This document shows positions 1 through 6,195 of a stretch of DNA of 11,413 bases, one piece after another. The translations under genes were made by a program, and so were the position numbers. The DNA is from CAYZEZ01 sp964477295 (GTDB lineage: Bacteria; Bacteroidota; Bacteroidia; Bacteroidales; SM23-62). Below the pieces are notes generated by a model. It did not search any database. It worked only from the letters and a program-made list of their open reading frames with translations, and was not told the origin of the DNA. The stretch is taken from positions 1-11,413 of the forward strand of contig CAYZEZ010000157.1 in NCBI GenBank assembly GCA_964477295.1. The letters run 5' to 3'. Position 1 is the first letter of the stretch, and each line of letters starts with the position of its first letter.

Positions 1-60
1 GGAGAGGTGATCTCAGATTAATACATAACAATTCCGGTGCTACCGGATATTAAAAGATTC

Positions 61-67
61 GGAGAGA
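61..67 (+). promoter_or_regulatory. Likely ribosome binding site of the T9SS plug gene
   Basis: The purine run GGAGAGA lies directly before the ATG at 68 and is the only clear Shine-Dalgarno-like sequence before a start in this window. It supports the start at 68, which also gives a sensible signal peptide. Bases 1-60 hold no gene I can support. An in-frame TAA at 19-21 could end an upstream plus-strand gene, but too little is present to tell. A 6-bp hairpin with a 3-nt loop (33-38 with 42-47) is not followed by a T tract. Confidence 0.45.
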
Positions 68-1354
68 ATGAGTGTTACAGAACATAGATTATTATTGTTG
101 ATATGCCGGATTTTTTTTCTGGCTCCATCGATTGCTTCGGGTCAGCCTGCCCCCGATGCCATCCCGGACCAGGTGGTTAAGGGATCGGTAAAAAGTGTTC
201 AATTTCACAGGAAAGGATGGGAGCTTTCTTATCCCATTATCGAACTGAACCAGATAGATCATGTGCAATTAAGTTTTGACGACCTTACCGATGACATAAA
301 GAACTACTCCTATACGCTTGAACATTGCGATGCCTCCTGGAGACCGTCCATGCTATCGAAAGAGGAGTACATCGATGGTTTTACAGACCAACCCTTTTAT
401 GATTACAAATTGTCTTTCAATACCTATGTGAATTATGTTCATTATACCCTGGATATCCCTAATGATGATATCGGTATCAAGGTCAGCGGCAATTATATTT
501 TAAAGGTATTTGAAGATTTCGATGAAGAGAATGTGATAATGACGAAACGGTTCGTCGTATCAGAAGCGGTTGTCAGCATCGACGCCGACGTTGACCGTCC
601 GGTAATACAACAATATATGGATTCGGGACATGAGGTCGGATTCTCCGTTAAATACGGCACTTTGAATATTCAGGATCCGTTTAGTGAAATAAGCGTTACC
701 ATTTGCCAGAACAACCGCTGGGATCTTGCTATCTATGACCTGAAGCCCCTGTTTTACAAAGAAGGTGTTCTGGATTATCATTACCAGGAAGAAAATGTGT
801 TCCCTGCCGGGAATGAGTACCGCTATTTCGATATCAAGAGCTTACGGTACCAATCGGAATATGTAAAAAACATCGAGTATATCATCCCTTATTATCATGT
901 GGAATTATTTCCGGATAAGCCAAGAAGCCAGTTGAATTATTTTTATTTGGAAGACCTGAATGGCAGGTTTTATATTGATATCCAGGAAGGGACTCAAGGT
1001 GAGATCGAGGCGGATTATGTCTATGTTCATTTCTCCCTGCCATATGACGCACCTATGGTGGACGGGGATTTTTATGTCTTCGGACAACTCACCGGCTGGA
1101 AGTACGGGGATGCTAACCGTCTGGAATATAATTTCGACCGCAAAGCTTACGAGCTGACACTGCAGCTCAAACAGGGATTGTATAATTATGAATACATCTT
1201 TGTACCTCATGGCACCAACATCCCGGATGCAGGTTTCCTGGAAGGCAACCACTATGAAACCGAAAACGATTATGTGATCTATGTCTACTACAGGACCAAC
1301 ACCTCGAAATACGACCGGGTGATTGGGTATCAGATCGCAAATTCGGTGAGATAA
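68..1354 (+). CDS. Type IX secretion system plug protein (DUF5103 family)
   Basis: This 428-residue protein matches the plug protein of the Bacteroidota type IX secretion system. In Flavobacterium the plug closes the periplasmic side of the giant SprA translocon pore when PorV or substrate is absent (known of the family). Residues about 6-25 form a signal peptide: a basic start, a hydrophobic LLLLICRIFF core and small residues before Q26. I see no lipobox. Residues about 36-280 are the conserved N-terminal domain, with family-typical segments YSYTLEHCDASW (80-91), SFNTYVNYVHYTL (116-128), SGNYILKVFEDF (140-151) and TKRFVVSE (159-166). Residues about 315-410 look like a C-terminal beta-sandwich similar to the AMPK/CBM48 E-set fold (DGDFYVFGQLTGW, then YELTLQLKQGLYNYEYIF). 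There is no T9SS C-terminal sorting domain, as expected for a component rather than a cargo. No other T9SS gene is nearby. The family call is firm; function is inferred from homologues. Confidence 0.9.
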   Translation: MSVTEHRLLLLICRIFFLAPSIASGQPAPDAIPDQVVKGSVKSVQFHRKGWELSYPIIELNQIDHVQLSFDDLTDDIKNYSYTLEHCDASWRPSMLSKEEYIDGFTDQPFYDYKLSFNTYVNYVHYTLDIPNDDIGIKVSGNYILKVFEDFDEENVIMTKRFVVSEAVVSIDADVDRPVIQQYMDSGHEVGFSVKYGTLNIQDPFSEISVTICQNNRWDLAIYDLKPLFYKEGVLDYHYQEENVFPAGNEYRYFDIKSLRYQSEYVKNIEYIIPYYHVELFPDKPRSQLNYFYLEDLNGRFYIDIQEGTQGEIEADYVYVHFSLPYDAPMVDGDFYVFGQLTGWKYGDANRLEYNFDRKAYELTLQLKQGLYNYEYIFVPHGTNIPDAGFLEGNHYETENDYVIYVYYRTNTSKYDRVIGYQIANSVR

Positions 1355-1367
1355 ATTGCCGCCTGCT

Positions 1368-1922
1368 TCAGAGGTCTATTTTATCCGCAATCCCCTGCAT
1401 CGATTCCAGTGCAATGGCCGCAAATTCATCCAGTGGGATCCCGATCTCCTCACATTCATAAATATGTTCTCTCCTGACCGAAGCGGCAAATGCGGCCTGT
1501 TTCATTCGCTTAGTTATCGACCTGGGTTTTACGCCGGCAATTTTTTTATCGGGATAGATCAACGCAGTGGCATAAATGAGCCCGGTGATGGTTTCACCTG
1601 CAGCCAGCGCATGCTGAAACTCTGTGGTCCTTGGCAGGCCGGTGGCCTCTTCATTGTGCATTTTGACGGCATCGATGATCTCTTCATCGATCCCTTCCTC
1701 CCGTAAAATATCAACTGCTTTAAGTGCATGGGTCTTCGGGTCTGCCCCTGTAACCTCCACATCGATATCATGCAACAACCCGGCCAGTGCCCATTTCTCC
1801 TCATCCCGGCCCAGCCTCCTGGCCAGTCCCCGCATCACTGCCTCTGATGAGTAGCAATGATAAAGCATCTTGACGTTGGTCACATATTTCTTTAATAGTT
1901 CTTCTGCCTGGTTAATTGTCAT
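1368..1922 (-). CDS. HD-domain (HDIG-type) putative metal-dependent phosphohydrolase
   Basis: This 184-residue soluble protein belongs to the stand-alone HD/HDIG family, whose members are usually metal-dependent phosphohydrolases. The substrate of this branch is unknown to me. Visible metal-ligand candidates are H22, the H51-D52 pair in GLLHDID (48-54), H65, and H89 in VKMHNEE (86-92). The position where this family normally has the last Asp is E110 in AGETITGLI (108-116). The C-terminal half, with KPRSITKRMKQAAFA and the acidic segment up to residue 184, is typical of these short proteins, and the length is normal. The start at 1922 precedes the conserved N-terminal helix and has no clear ribosome binding site. 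The gene converges on the plug gene with 13 bp between stops and diverges from the ZIP gene. An antisense reading frame across it is only its shadow. Confidence is high for the family and low for any reaction. Confidence 0.85.
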   Translation of the reverse strand: MTINQAEELLKKYVTNVKMLYHCYSSEAVMRGLARRLGRDEEKWALAGLLHDIDVEVTGADPKTHALKAVDILREEGIDEEIIDAVKMHNEEATGLPRTTEFQHALAAGETITGLIYATALIYPDKKIAGVKPRSITKRMKQAAFAASVRREHIYECEEIGIPLDEFAAIALESMQGIADKIDL

Positions 1923-1942
1923 AATTTAGGTTTAATATTATT

Positions 1943-1950
1943 TATATTTG
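1943..1950 (+). promoter_or_regulatory. Possible -7 promoter box for the ZIP transporter gene
   Basis: TATATTTG fits the Bacteroidota -7 consensus TAnnTTTG and would give a leader of about 70 nt before the ATG at 2029. The nearest upstream TTG (1916-1918) is 24 nt away, slightly farther than usual, so the match is incomplete. On the other strand, TAATTTTG (2012 down to 2005) is a similar candidate for the HD gene, also without a good -33 partner. The 106-bp divergent gap is AT-rich and otherwise featureless. Confidence 0.3.
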
Positions 1951-2028
1951 TGCCGGGTGAACAGCAGTCAATCGAAAACTCTAAATATCCGGGCATTAAA
2001 ATAACAAAATTATAATTGACAAAAAGAA

Positions 2029-2844
2029 ATGAATGCAGAAAGATTACTTGAATATAATCCCGTCCTGCTGGCACTCTATGCAACTATTTTTACCTGGGGT
2101 GTAACAGCACTGGGTGCCTCAATGGTATTTTTCTTTAAATCCATTAACAGGAAAGTCCTTAATTCAATGCTGGGATTTGCTGCAGGAGTAATGATTGCTG
2201 CAAGCTTCTGGTCACTTCTGAAACCGGCAATTGAAATGGCTGAAGAAAGTGATTCCCTCTCATGGGTGCCGGCCTTGATAGGTTTTTTATCGGGCGGGGC
2301 GTTTTTATTGATTATTGATAAAATTTTGCCACACCTGCACCTTGGCCTGTCGACCGACAAAGCCGAAGGGATTAAAACCAGCTGGCAAAGAAGCGTGCTG
2401 CTTGTTCTTGCCATAACGCTTCACAATATTCCTGAAGGGCTGGCCGTGGGTGTTGCCTTTGGAGCACTTGCAGGCAACCCGGATGCAGGCATCCTTGCAG
2501 GAGCCATAGCCCTGGCGATAGGAATCGGTTTGCAGAACTTCCCGGAAGGAGCGGCAGTTTCCATTCCCTTAAGGCGTGAGGGATTCTCCAGGTTTAAGGC
2601 ATTTACATACGGTCAGCTGTCAGGGATCGTGGAACCAATAGCAGGTGTTATCGGTGCCTATTTAGTTCTGGTTGTAACTCCATTATTGCCATATGCCCTT
2701 TCATTTGCAGCGGGTGCCATGATTTTTGTTGTGGTGGAAGAATTAATACCGGAATCCCAGTCGGGACAAGAAACAGATTTGTCGACCATTGGAGCTATGG
2801 TGGGATTTGCAACCATGATGCTTCTTGATGTTGCCTTAGGCTAA
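2029..2844 (+). CDS. ZIP family metal transporter (GufA/ZupT-like)
   Basis: This 271-residue inner-membrane protein belongs to the ZIP family, which moves divalent metals such as zinc, and often iron or manganese, into the cytoplasm. About eight membrane segments can be seen: roughly residues 12-36, 44-64, 79-97, 121-147, 153-180, 193-215, 217-240 and 250-270. The two metal-binding signatures of helices 4 and 5 are present as HNIPEG (132-137) and QNFPEG (169-174). Helix 6 carries the usual acidic residue in GIVEP (E202). The loop after helix 3 holds PHLHLG (101-106), a His-rich motif often seen in this subgroup. Length is normal for GufA-type members. The start is the first in-frame ATG after the AT-rich leader. 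The gene appears monocistronic and converges on the epimerase gene across a 7-bp-periodic repeat. Metal specificity cannot be read from the sequence. Confidence 0.92.
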   Translation: MNAERLLEYNPVLLALYATIFTWGVTALGASMVFFFKSINRKVLNSMLGFAAGVMIAASFWSLLKPAIEMAEESDSLSWVPALIGFLSGGAFLLIIDKILPHLHLGLSTDKAEGIKTSWQRSVLLVLAITLHNIPEGLAVGVAFGALAGNPDAGILAGAIALAIGIGLQNFPEGAAVSIPLRREGFSRFKAFTYGQLSGIVEPIAGVIGAYLVLVVTPLLPYALSFAAGAMIFVVVEELIPESQSGQETDLSTIGAMVGFATMMLLDVALG

Positions 2845-2860
2845 GAACTTCTCAGATCAT

Positions 2861-2937
2861 GGCCAGCAACCAGCAGGCAGGAACCAGCAACCGGTAACCA
2901 GTGCCAGGTGCCTGGTACCTCGCACCCGGCACCTAGT
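2861..2937. repeat. Degenerate 7-bp tandem array (11 units) between convergent genes
   Basis: The gap between the ZIP stop and the epimerase stop divides into eleven consecutive 7-bp units. Examples are AACCAGC at 2868-2874 and 2882-2888, AACCGGT at 2889-2895, GCCTGGT at 2910-2916 and ACCCGGC at 2924-2930. Position 6 of the unit is G in 11 of 11 units, position 3 is C in 10 of 11, and position 7 is a pyrimidine in 10 of 11. Neighbouring units resemble each other more than distant ones, so the sequence drifts along the array. The last unit covers the epimerase stop codon (2935-2933). The array also contains a 7-bp inverted repeat (2906-2912 with 2928-2934, 15-nt loop), which could form a hairpin on either transcript, but no T tract follows. 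Confidence 0.75.
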
Positions 2938-3898
2938 AATATTTCCCGGGAATCAGGTAGTTCTTCACATAATCCGTGATCCCGTCTTCCAGAGAGGTAA
3001 ATTCGTCGCCATAACCAATCCCTCTTAGTTTCTCCATCTTTGCTTCCGTGAAATACTGGTACCTGTGGCGGATGTCGGCAGGCGTATCGATAAATTCAAT
3101 CAGGGGTTCCCTGCCCATTGCATAAAATGTTGCTGTAACCAGGTCATAAAAGGTCCTTGCCCTTCCCGTACCCAGGTTATACAATCCGGAGTGCTGCCTT
3201 GTCCTCATCAAATATAAAATAACCTCCACAGCATCTTTAACATAAATAAAATCACGCATCTGTTCCCCGTCTTTGTATTCGGGATGGTGCGAGCGGAACA
3301 ATTTCATTTTTCCTGTTTTCCTTATATGCTGAGATGCATGATAGATGACCGAGGCCATCCTGCCCTTATGAAATTCATTGGGACCATACACATTGAAGAA
3401 TTTCAGCCCGGTCCAGAAAAACGGTTTCTTTTCTTGTTGCAGGGCCCAGTGATCGAAGTCATTTTTCGACTGTCCATAGGGATTTAGGGGCTGAAGTTTC
3501 TCCACCAGGCCGTGATCATCCTGGTATCCCCACTCTCCTGATCCATAAGTGGCTGCAGAAGAGGCATATATCAGGGGAAGCCCGTATCTTACACACGCCT
3601 CCCATACCGATTTGGAATAGTTCAGGTTGAGATGGTTGAAAACATTTACATCCGATTCGATCGTGTCGGTCCTGGCGCCCAGGTGAATGATATACTCAAC
3701 AAACCTGTGGTTCTCTTCCAGCCAGGGTAAAAATTCATCCCGTCCTACTAAAGCGGAGTATTCCTTATCCCTGAAATTGGCTTTCTTATCTTCCCTTGAA
3801 AAATCATCCACCAGGACCAGGTCGTTAAATCCATCAAGGTTAAGACGACCTGCCATTACACTCCCTATAAAGCCTGCAGCACCGGTTACTATGATCAT
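2933..3898 (-). CDS. hldD: ADP-glyceromanno-heptose 6-epimerase
   Basis: This 321-residue short-chain dehydrogenase-type epimerase converts ADP-D-glycero-D-manno-heptose to the L,D form, the last step in making activated heptose for the lipopolysaccharide inner core. The Rossmann nucleotide-binding motif GAAGFIG (6-12) is at the very N terminus, with D31-D32 after the second strand, as in E. coli HldD. The catalytic Tyr-xxx-Lys is YGQSK (Y141, K145), with S113-S114 in YASSAATYG. Family-typical segments FFNVYGPNE and MRDFIYVKDAV follow, then the C-terminal substrate domain. Length is close to the E. coli enzyme (about 310). The start at 3898 is fixed by the Rossmann strand beginning at residue 2. 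No other heptose or LPS gene lies in the window, so it is separated from any hldE-type partner. It is transcribed divergently from the pterin genes. Confidence 0.93.
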   Translation of the reverse strand: MIIVTGAAGFIGSVMAGRLNLDGFNDLVLVDDFSREDKKANFRDKEYSALVGRDEFLPWLEENHRFVEYIIHLGARTDTIESDVNVFNHLNLNYSKSVWEACVRYGLPLIYASSAATYGSGEWGYQDDHGLVEKLQPLNPYGQSKNDFDHWALQQEKKPFFWTGLKFFNVYGPNEFHKGRMASVIYHASQHIRKTGKMKLFRSHHPEYKDGEQMRDFIYVKDAVEVILYLMRTRQHSGLYNLGTGRARTFYDLVTATFYAMGREPLIEFIDTPADIRHRYQYFTEAKMEKLRGIGYGDEFTSLEDGITDYVKNYLIPGKYY

Positions 3899-3905
3899 AT
3901 AATGC

Positions 3906-3937
3906 TTGTGGTAAAGTGATTAAAAGTTTTAACTTTG
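3906..3937 (+). promoter_or_regulatory. Bacteroidota-type promoter for the PTPS-folE unit
   Basis: TTG at 3906-3908 is followed after exactly 21 nt by TAACTTTG at 3930-3937, matching the primary sigma factor consensus of Bacteroidota (TTTG or TTG, about 19-21 nt, TAnnTTTG). Transcription would begin around 3942-3946, leaving a short leader of about 15-18 nt before the ATG at 3960. The 61-bp gap is shared with the divergent hldD gene. For that strand I find only a 7-of-8 match, TATCTTTA, without a -33 partner. Confidence 0.6.
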
Positions 3938-3959
3938 TCAACGTATAAAGATACAACAT

Positions 3960-4373
3960 ATGATTTATATAACGCGCCGCGAAAGATTCACAGCCGCGCA
4001 CAGGTTATACAGGGAGGATTGGCCGGATGAAAAAAACCTGGAGGTTTTCGGGAAATGTTCCAATCCGAACTGGCACGGACATAATTACGACCTGTATGTC
4101 ACCGTAAAGGGCCATATAAAGCCAGATCTTGGATATGTTGTTGATTTAAAAACACTGAGCGAGATTGTAATAAAATATATTATTGAAAAAGTAGATCACA
4201 AGAATATCAATATTGAGGTGGACTTTATGAAGAACAGGATGGCTTCGACAGAAAACATGTCCATTGCAATCTGGGAACAACTCGATCCCCATATCAGAAA
4301 CCTGGGAATCGAGTTACATTGTGTCCGGCTTGAAGAGACCGAAAACAATTTTGTGGAATATTATGGAAACTAA
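3960..4373 (+). CDS. 6-pyruvoyl-tetrahydropterin synthase / QueD family protein
   Basis: This 137-residue T-fold enzyme acts on 7,8-dihydroneopterin triphosphate, the product of the next gene. Zinc ligands are H14 (in TAAHRLY), H39 and H41 (in NWHGHNY). The catalytic set is C33, D79-H80 (in VDHKN) and E126 (in EETENN), arranged as in animal PTPS. The spacing C33-x5-HGH equals that of animal 6-pyruvoyl-tetrahydropterin synthase, whereas E. coli QueD has C-x3-HGH. The family therefore allows two products: 6-carboxytetrahydropterin for queuosine, or 6-pyruvoyl-tetrahydropterin for a biopterin-like cofactor. The spacing favours the second, but automatic annotation would probably say QueD. The start is the only ATG near the conserved ITRRERF strand and lies just after a good promoter. 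folE follows after 11 bp, so the two form an operon. No queC, queE or sepiapterin reductase gene is in the window. Confidence 0.88.
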   Translation: MIYITRRERFTAAHRLYREDWPDEKNLEVFGKCSNPNWHGHNYDLYVTVKGHIKPDLGYVVDLKTLSEIVIKYIIEKVDHKNINIEVDFMKNRMASTENMSIAIWEQLDPHIRNLGIELHCVRLEETENNFVEYYGN

Positions 4374-4384
4374 ACCTTTAAAAT

Positions 4385-5023
4385 ATGGAAGTCATAAATA
4401 ATGGGATAGAATCATCGGGGAATGAGGGATATAGCAGGGTCGACGTGTTTGATGACAAAACAACGGAAAAATTAACAGGTATCTATAAGGAAGTGTTGAA
4501 ATTGCTTAATGAAGATCCATTGCGTGAAGGATTAAAGGAAACCCCGGTACGTGTAGCCAAATCGATGCAGTACCTGACCCAGGGATATGGCATCAAGCCG
4601 GAAGAAATTATTTTATCGGCCCGGTTCCGTGAGGATTACCAGGAAATGGTTATTGTTAAGGATATTGAGCTATTCTCATTGTGCGAACATCACATGATAC
4701 CATTCATGGGGAAAGCACACGTGGCATATATTCCCGATAAACACATAACAGGTTTAAGCAAAATCGCCCGGGTAGTCGAGGCTTATTCACGAAGGCTGCA
4801 GGTCCAGGAAAGGCTTACCGTGCAGATACGAGACTGCATTGATCAGACATTGAATCCGCTGGGCGTGGCCGTTGTCATTGAAGCCAGGCATATGTGCATG
4901 GTAATGAGAGGAATACAAAAACAAAATTCAGTAACAACAACCTCCGCGTTTACAGGTGAGTTTTTAAATAATGTCAGTACCAGGCATGAATTTATTAATC
5001 TTATAGGGGCAAAACTTCATTAG
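4385..5023 (+). CDS. folE: GTP cyclohydrolase I
   Basis: This 212-residue enzyme converts GTP to 7,8-dihydroneopterin triphosphate and formate, the entry step for folate, queuosine and biopterin-type cofactors. The zinc site is visible as C100 and H103 in LCEHHMIPF (99-107) and C171 in ARHMCM (167-172). These correspond to C110, H113 and C181 of E. coli. Other signatures are EDPLREGLKETPVR (43-56), GLSKIARVVE (123-132), RLQVQERLT (137-145) and the C-terminal VTTTSAFTG (183-191). It is a full-length type IA enzyme. The first 25 residues are variable and non-conserved, so a slightly later start cannot be excluded, but no later Met precedes the conserved domain well. It follows the PTPS gene by 11 bp and shares its promoter, which ties the pair to one pterin route. 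A 7-bp-periodic array begins at its stop codon. Confidence 0.95.
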   Translation: MEVINNGIESSGNEGYSRVDVFDDKTTEKLTGIYKEVLKLLNEDPLREGLKETPVRVAKSMQYLTQGYGIKPEEIILSARFREDYQEMVIVKDIELFSLCEHHMIPFMGKAHVAYIPDKHITGLSKIARVVEAYSRRLQVQERLTVQIRDCIDQTLNPLGVAVVIEARHMCMVMRGIQKQNSVTTTSAFTGEFLNNVSTRHEFINLIGAKLH

Positions 5024-5119
5024 TAGACAGTAGACAGTAGTGGTGTGGGGTTAGGGTGATAGGAGCTGCAGGTGCTTATACTTCAAAAATCAAAAATCGT
5101 TAATCTTTAATCAAAAATC
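5022..5119. repeat. Degenerate 7-bp tandem array (14 units) between folE and fabD
   Basis: The whole gap from the last two bases of the folE stop to one base before the fabD ATG can be cut into fourteen 7-bp units. The ends are clear: AGTAGAC at 5022-5028 and 5029-5035, then AAAAATC at 5085-5091, 5092-5098 and 5113-5119, with related GTTAATC and TTTAATC units in between. The middle (5043-5077) is looser: G-rich units such as GTGTGGG and GTTAGGG keep the phase only weakly. Unit sequence changes from one block to the next, as in the array at 2861-2937, but the units themselves are different. I see no promoter, terminator or reading frame here. The true array end near 5115 is affected by the assembly join that follows. 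Confidence 0.7.
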
Positions 5120-5169
5120 AATGAGGGCATATGTATTTCCCGGACAGGGGGCCCAGTTTGCCGGTATGG
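5115..5169 (+). repeat. 55-bp contig-end duplicate, left copy
   Basis: These 55 bases are identical to 5270-5324 on the other side of the N run. The copy includes the first 49 bp of fabD (MRAYVFPGQGAQFAGM) and the 6 bases before it, and it stops at the first N. Together with the gap length this shows unmerged overlapping contig ends, not a second gene. Confidence 0.93.
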
Positions 5170-5269
5170 NNNNNNNNNNNNNNNNNNNNNNNNNNNNNNN
5201 NNNNNNNNNNNNNNNNNNNNNNNNNNNNNNNNNNNNNNNNNNNNNNNNNNNNNNNNNNNNNNNNNNNNN
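5170..5269. other. Assembly gap (100 N)
   Basis: A run of exactly 100 N, a usual placeholder for a gap of unknown size. Its flanks carry the same 55 bases, so the real distance is most likely negative. Collapsing one copy and the N run would remove 155 bp and place the fabD start directly after the 7-bp array. Confidence 0.97.
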
Positions 5270-5324
5270 AAATCAATGAGGGCATATGTATTTCCCGGAC
5301 AGGGGGCCCAGTTTGCCGGTATGG
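5270..5324 (+). repeat. 55-bp contig-end duplicate, right copy
   Basis: Identical over all 55 bases to 5115-5169. This copy runs on into the intact fabD gene and is therefore the one to keep for annotation. Confidence 0.93.
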
Positions 5325-6148
5325 GTAAGGAACTTTATGAAAGTTACCCCGAAGCAAAGGATCTGTTTGAACAGGCCAACGATATCCTGGGATTCAGGAT
5401 CACTGACCTGATGTTCGACGGAACAGATGAAGACCTGAGGCAAACCAGGGTAACACAGCCTGCGATCTTTCTTCATTCAGTGATATTGTCAACAACAATA
5501 GAAGATTTTCAACCTGCCATGGTTGCCGGGCACTCCCTTGGAGAATTTTCAGCGCTGGTGGCTAATGGCGCACTCTCCTTTGAAAACGGGTTAAGGCTTG
5601 TTTTCCAGCGGGCCATGGCCATGCAGAAAGCGTGTGAGGCAGAACCATCCACGATGGCTGCTATCCTCGGGCTGGAGGATGAAGTGATAGAGCAGGTGTG
5701 TGATGAGATCGATGATATTGTAGTCCCGGCCAATTACAACAGCCCCGGGCAAATAGTTATTTCAGGATCAATCAGCGGAATTGATAAGGCAGTTGAAGCG
5801 CTCAGTGCAAAAGGCGCAAAAAGGGCCCTGAAGCTTAAGGTTGGTGGTGCATTCCACTCTCCCCTGATGGAGCCCGCAAGGGTCGACCTTAAAACGGCCA
5901 TTGAAAATGCCCCTTTCAATGTACCTGTCTGCCCTGTCTACCAGAATGTTACTGCCAAACCTTCTGCCGATCCCGAAACCATTAAAGCTAACCTGATAGC
6001 CCAGCTTACCGCTCCTGTGCGCTGGACCCAGACGGTTAAGAATATGCTAAGGGATGGCGCTTCTTCCTTCACCGAAGTAGGCCCTGGAACCGTGCTCCAG
6101 GGCTTGATAAAAAAAGTTGACCGGGATGTGGAAACATTTAGTGCCTGA
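5276..6148 (+). CDS. fabD: Malonyl-CoA:acyl-carrier-protein transacylase
   Basis: This 290-residue cytoplasmic enzyme moves malonyl from coenzyme A to acyl carrier protein, supplying the extender unit for type II fatty acid synthesis. The N-terminal FPGQGAQ (6-12) shapes the oxyanion hole. The nucleophile is S87 in GHSLGE (85-90), R112 in FQRAMAMQ binds the malonyl carboxylate, and H194 in GAFHSPLM (191-198) completes the Ser-His pair. The C-terminal TEVGPGTVLQGL is also typical. Length is normal. The start is fixed by the FPGQG strand, which begins about five residues in. The gene lies just right of the assembly gap, and its first 49 bp are repeated on the left side, so an automatic caller may report a spurious extra fragment. 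No other fab gene is adjacent; it sits between folE and the threonine operon, 47 bp before thrA, and could be co-transcribed with the latter. Confidence 0.95.
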   Translation: MRAYVFPGQGAQFAGMGKELYESYPEAKDLFEQANDILGFRITDLMFDGTDEDLRQTRVTQPAIFLHSVILSTTIEDFQPAMVAGHSLGEFSALVANGALSFENGLRLVFQRAMAMQKACEAEPSTMAAILGLEDEVIEQVCDEIDDIVVPANYNSPGQIVISGSISGIDKAVEALSAKGAKRALKLKVGGAFHSPLMEPARVDLKTAIENAPFNVPVCPVYQNVTAKPSADPETIKANLIAQLTAPVRWTQTVKNMLRDGASSFTEVGPGTVLQGLIKKVDRDVETFSA

Positions 6149-6166
6149 ATCTCAAAAACATTTCAC

Positions 6167-6174
6167 TACTTTTA
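6167..6174 (+). promoter_or_regulatory. thrA: Weak -7-like box upstream of thrA
   Basis: TACTTTTA matches 7 of 8 bases of the Bacteroidota -7 consensus TAnnTTTG and lies 22 bp before the thrA ATG, but I find no TTG at the expected -33 distance. The 47-bp fabD-thrA gap has no room for a threonine/isoleucine-rich leader peptide and attenuator like the one before E. coli thrA. Confidence 0.25.
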
Positions 6175-6195
6175 CACTTCTTTCATCCAAATTCT

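Noticed and set aside
33..47. Hairpin upstream of the plug gene as a terminator of an upstream gene
   Set aside because: The 6-bp stem with 3-nt loop has no following T run and the upstream gene is not visible.
315..1354. T9SS cargo protein with a C-terminal sorting domain
   Set aside because: The C terminus lacks the sorting-domain motifs and the conserved N-terminal domain is that of the plug component itself.
1356..1706. Plus-strand frame opposite the HD gene
   Set aside because: Its product shows no recognisable family, while the minus strand encodes a full-length HD protein with conserved motifs throughout.
2906..2934. Intrinsic bidirectional terminator for the convergent ZIP and hldD genes
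   Set aside because: The 7-bp inverted repeat has a 15-nt loop and no T tract on either strand. It may be a by-product of the heptad repeats, so I did not list it as a terminator.
2861..2937. CRISPR array or IS-end inverted repeat
   Set aside because: There are no 23-40 bp repeats or unique spacers, and no transposase or target duplication is nearby. The period is 7 bp.
5121..5324. A true tandem duplication of the fabD 5' end
   Set aside because: The two copies are identical, end exactly at the N run and include non-coding bases; overlapping contig ends explain this better than biology.
5118..5357. Apparent open frames on both strands running through the N run
   Set aside because: They exist only because N codons are read as unknown residues, and their ends are the two copies of the same fabD start. 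The only real gene here is fabD from 5276.
6149..6195. Threonine attenuator with leader peptide before thrA
   Set aside because: Only 47 bp are available, with no Thr/Ile-rich small reading frame and no terminator hairpin.
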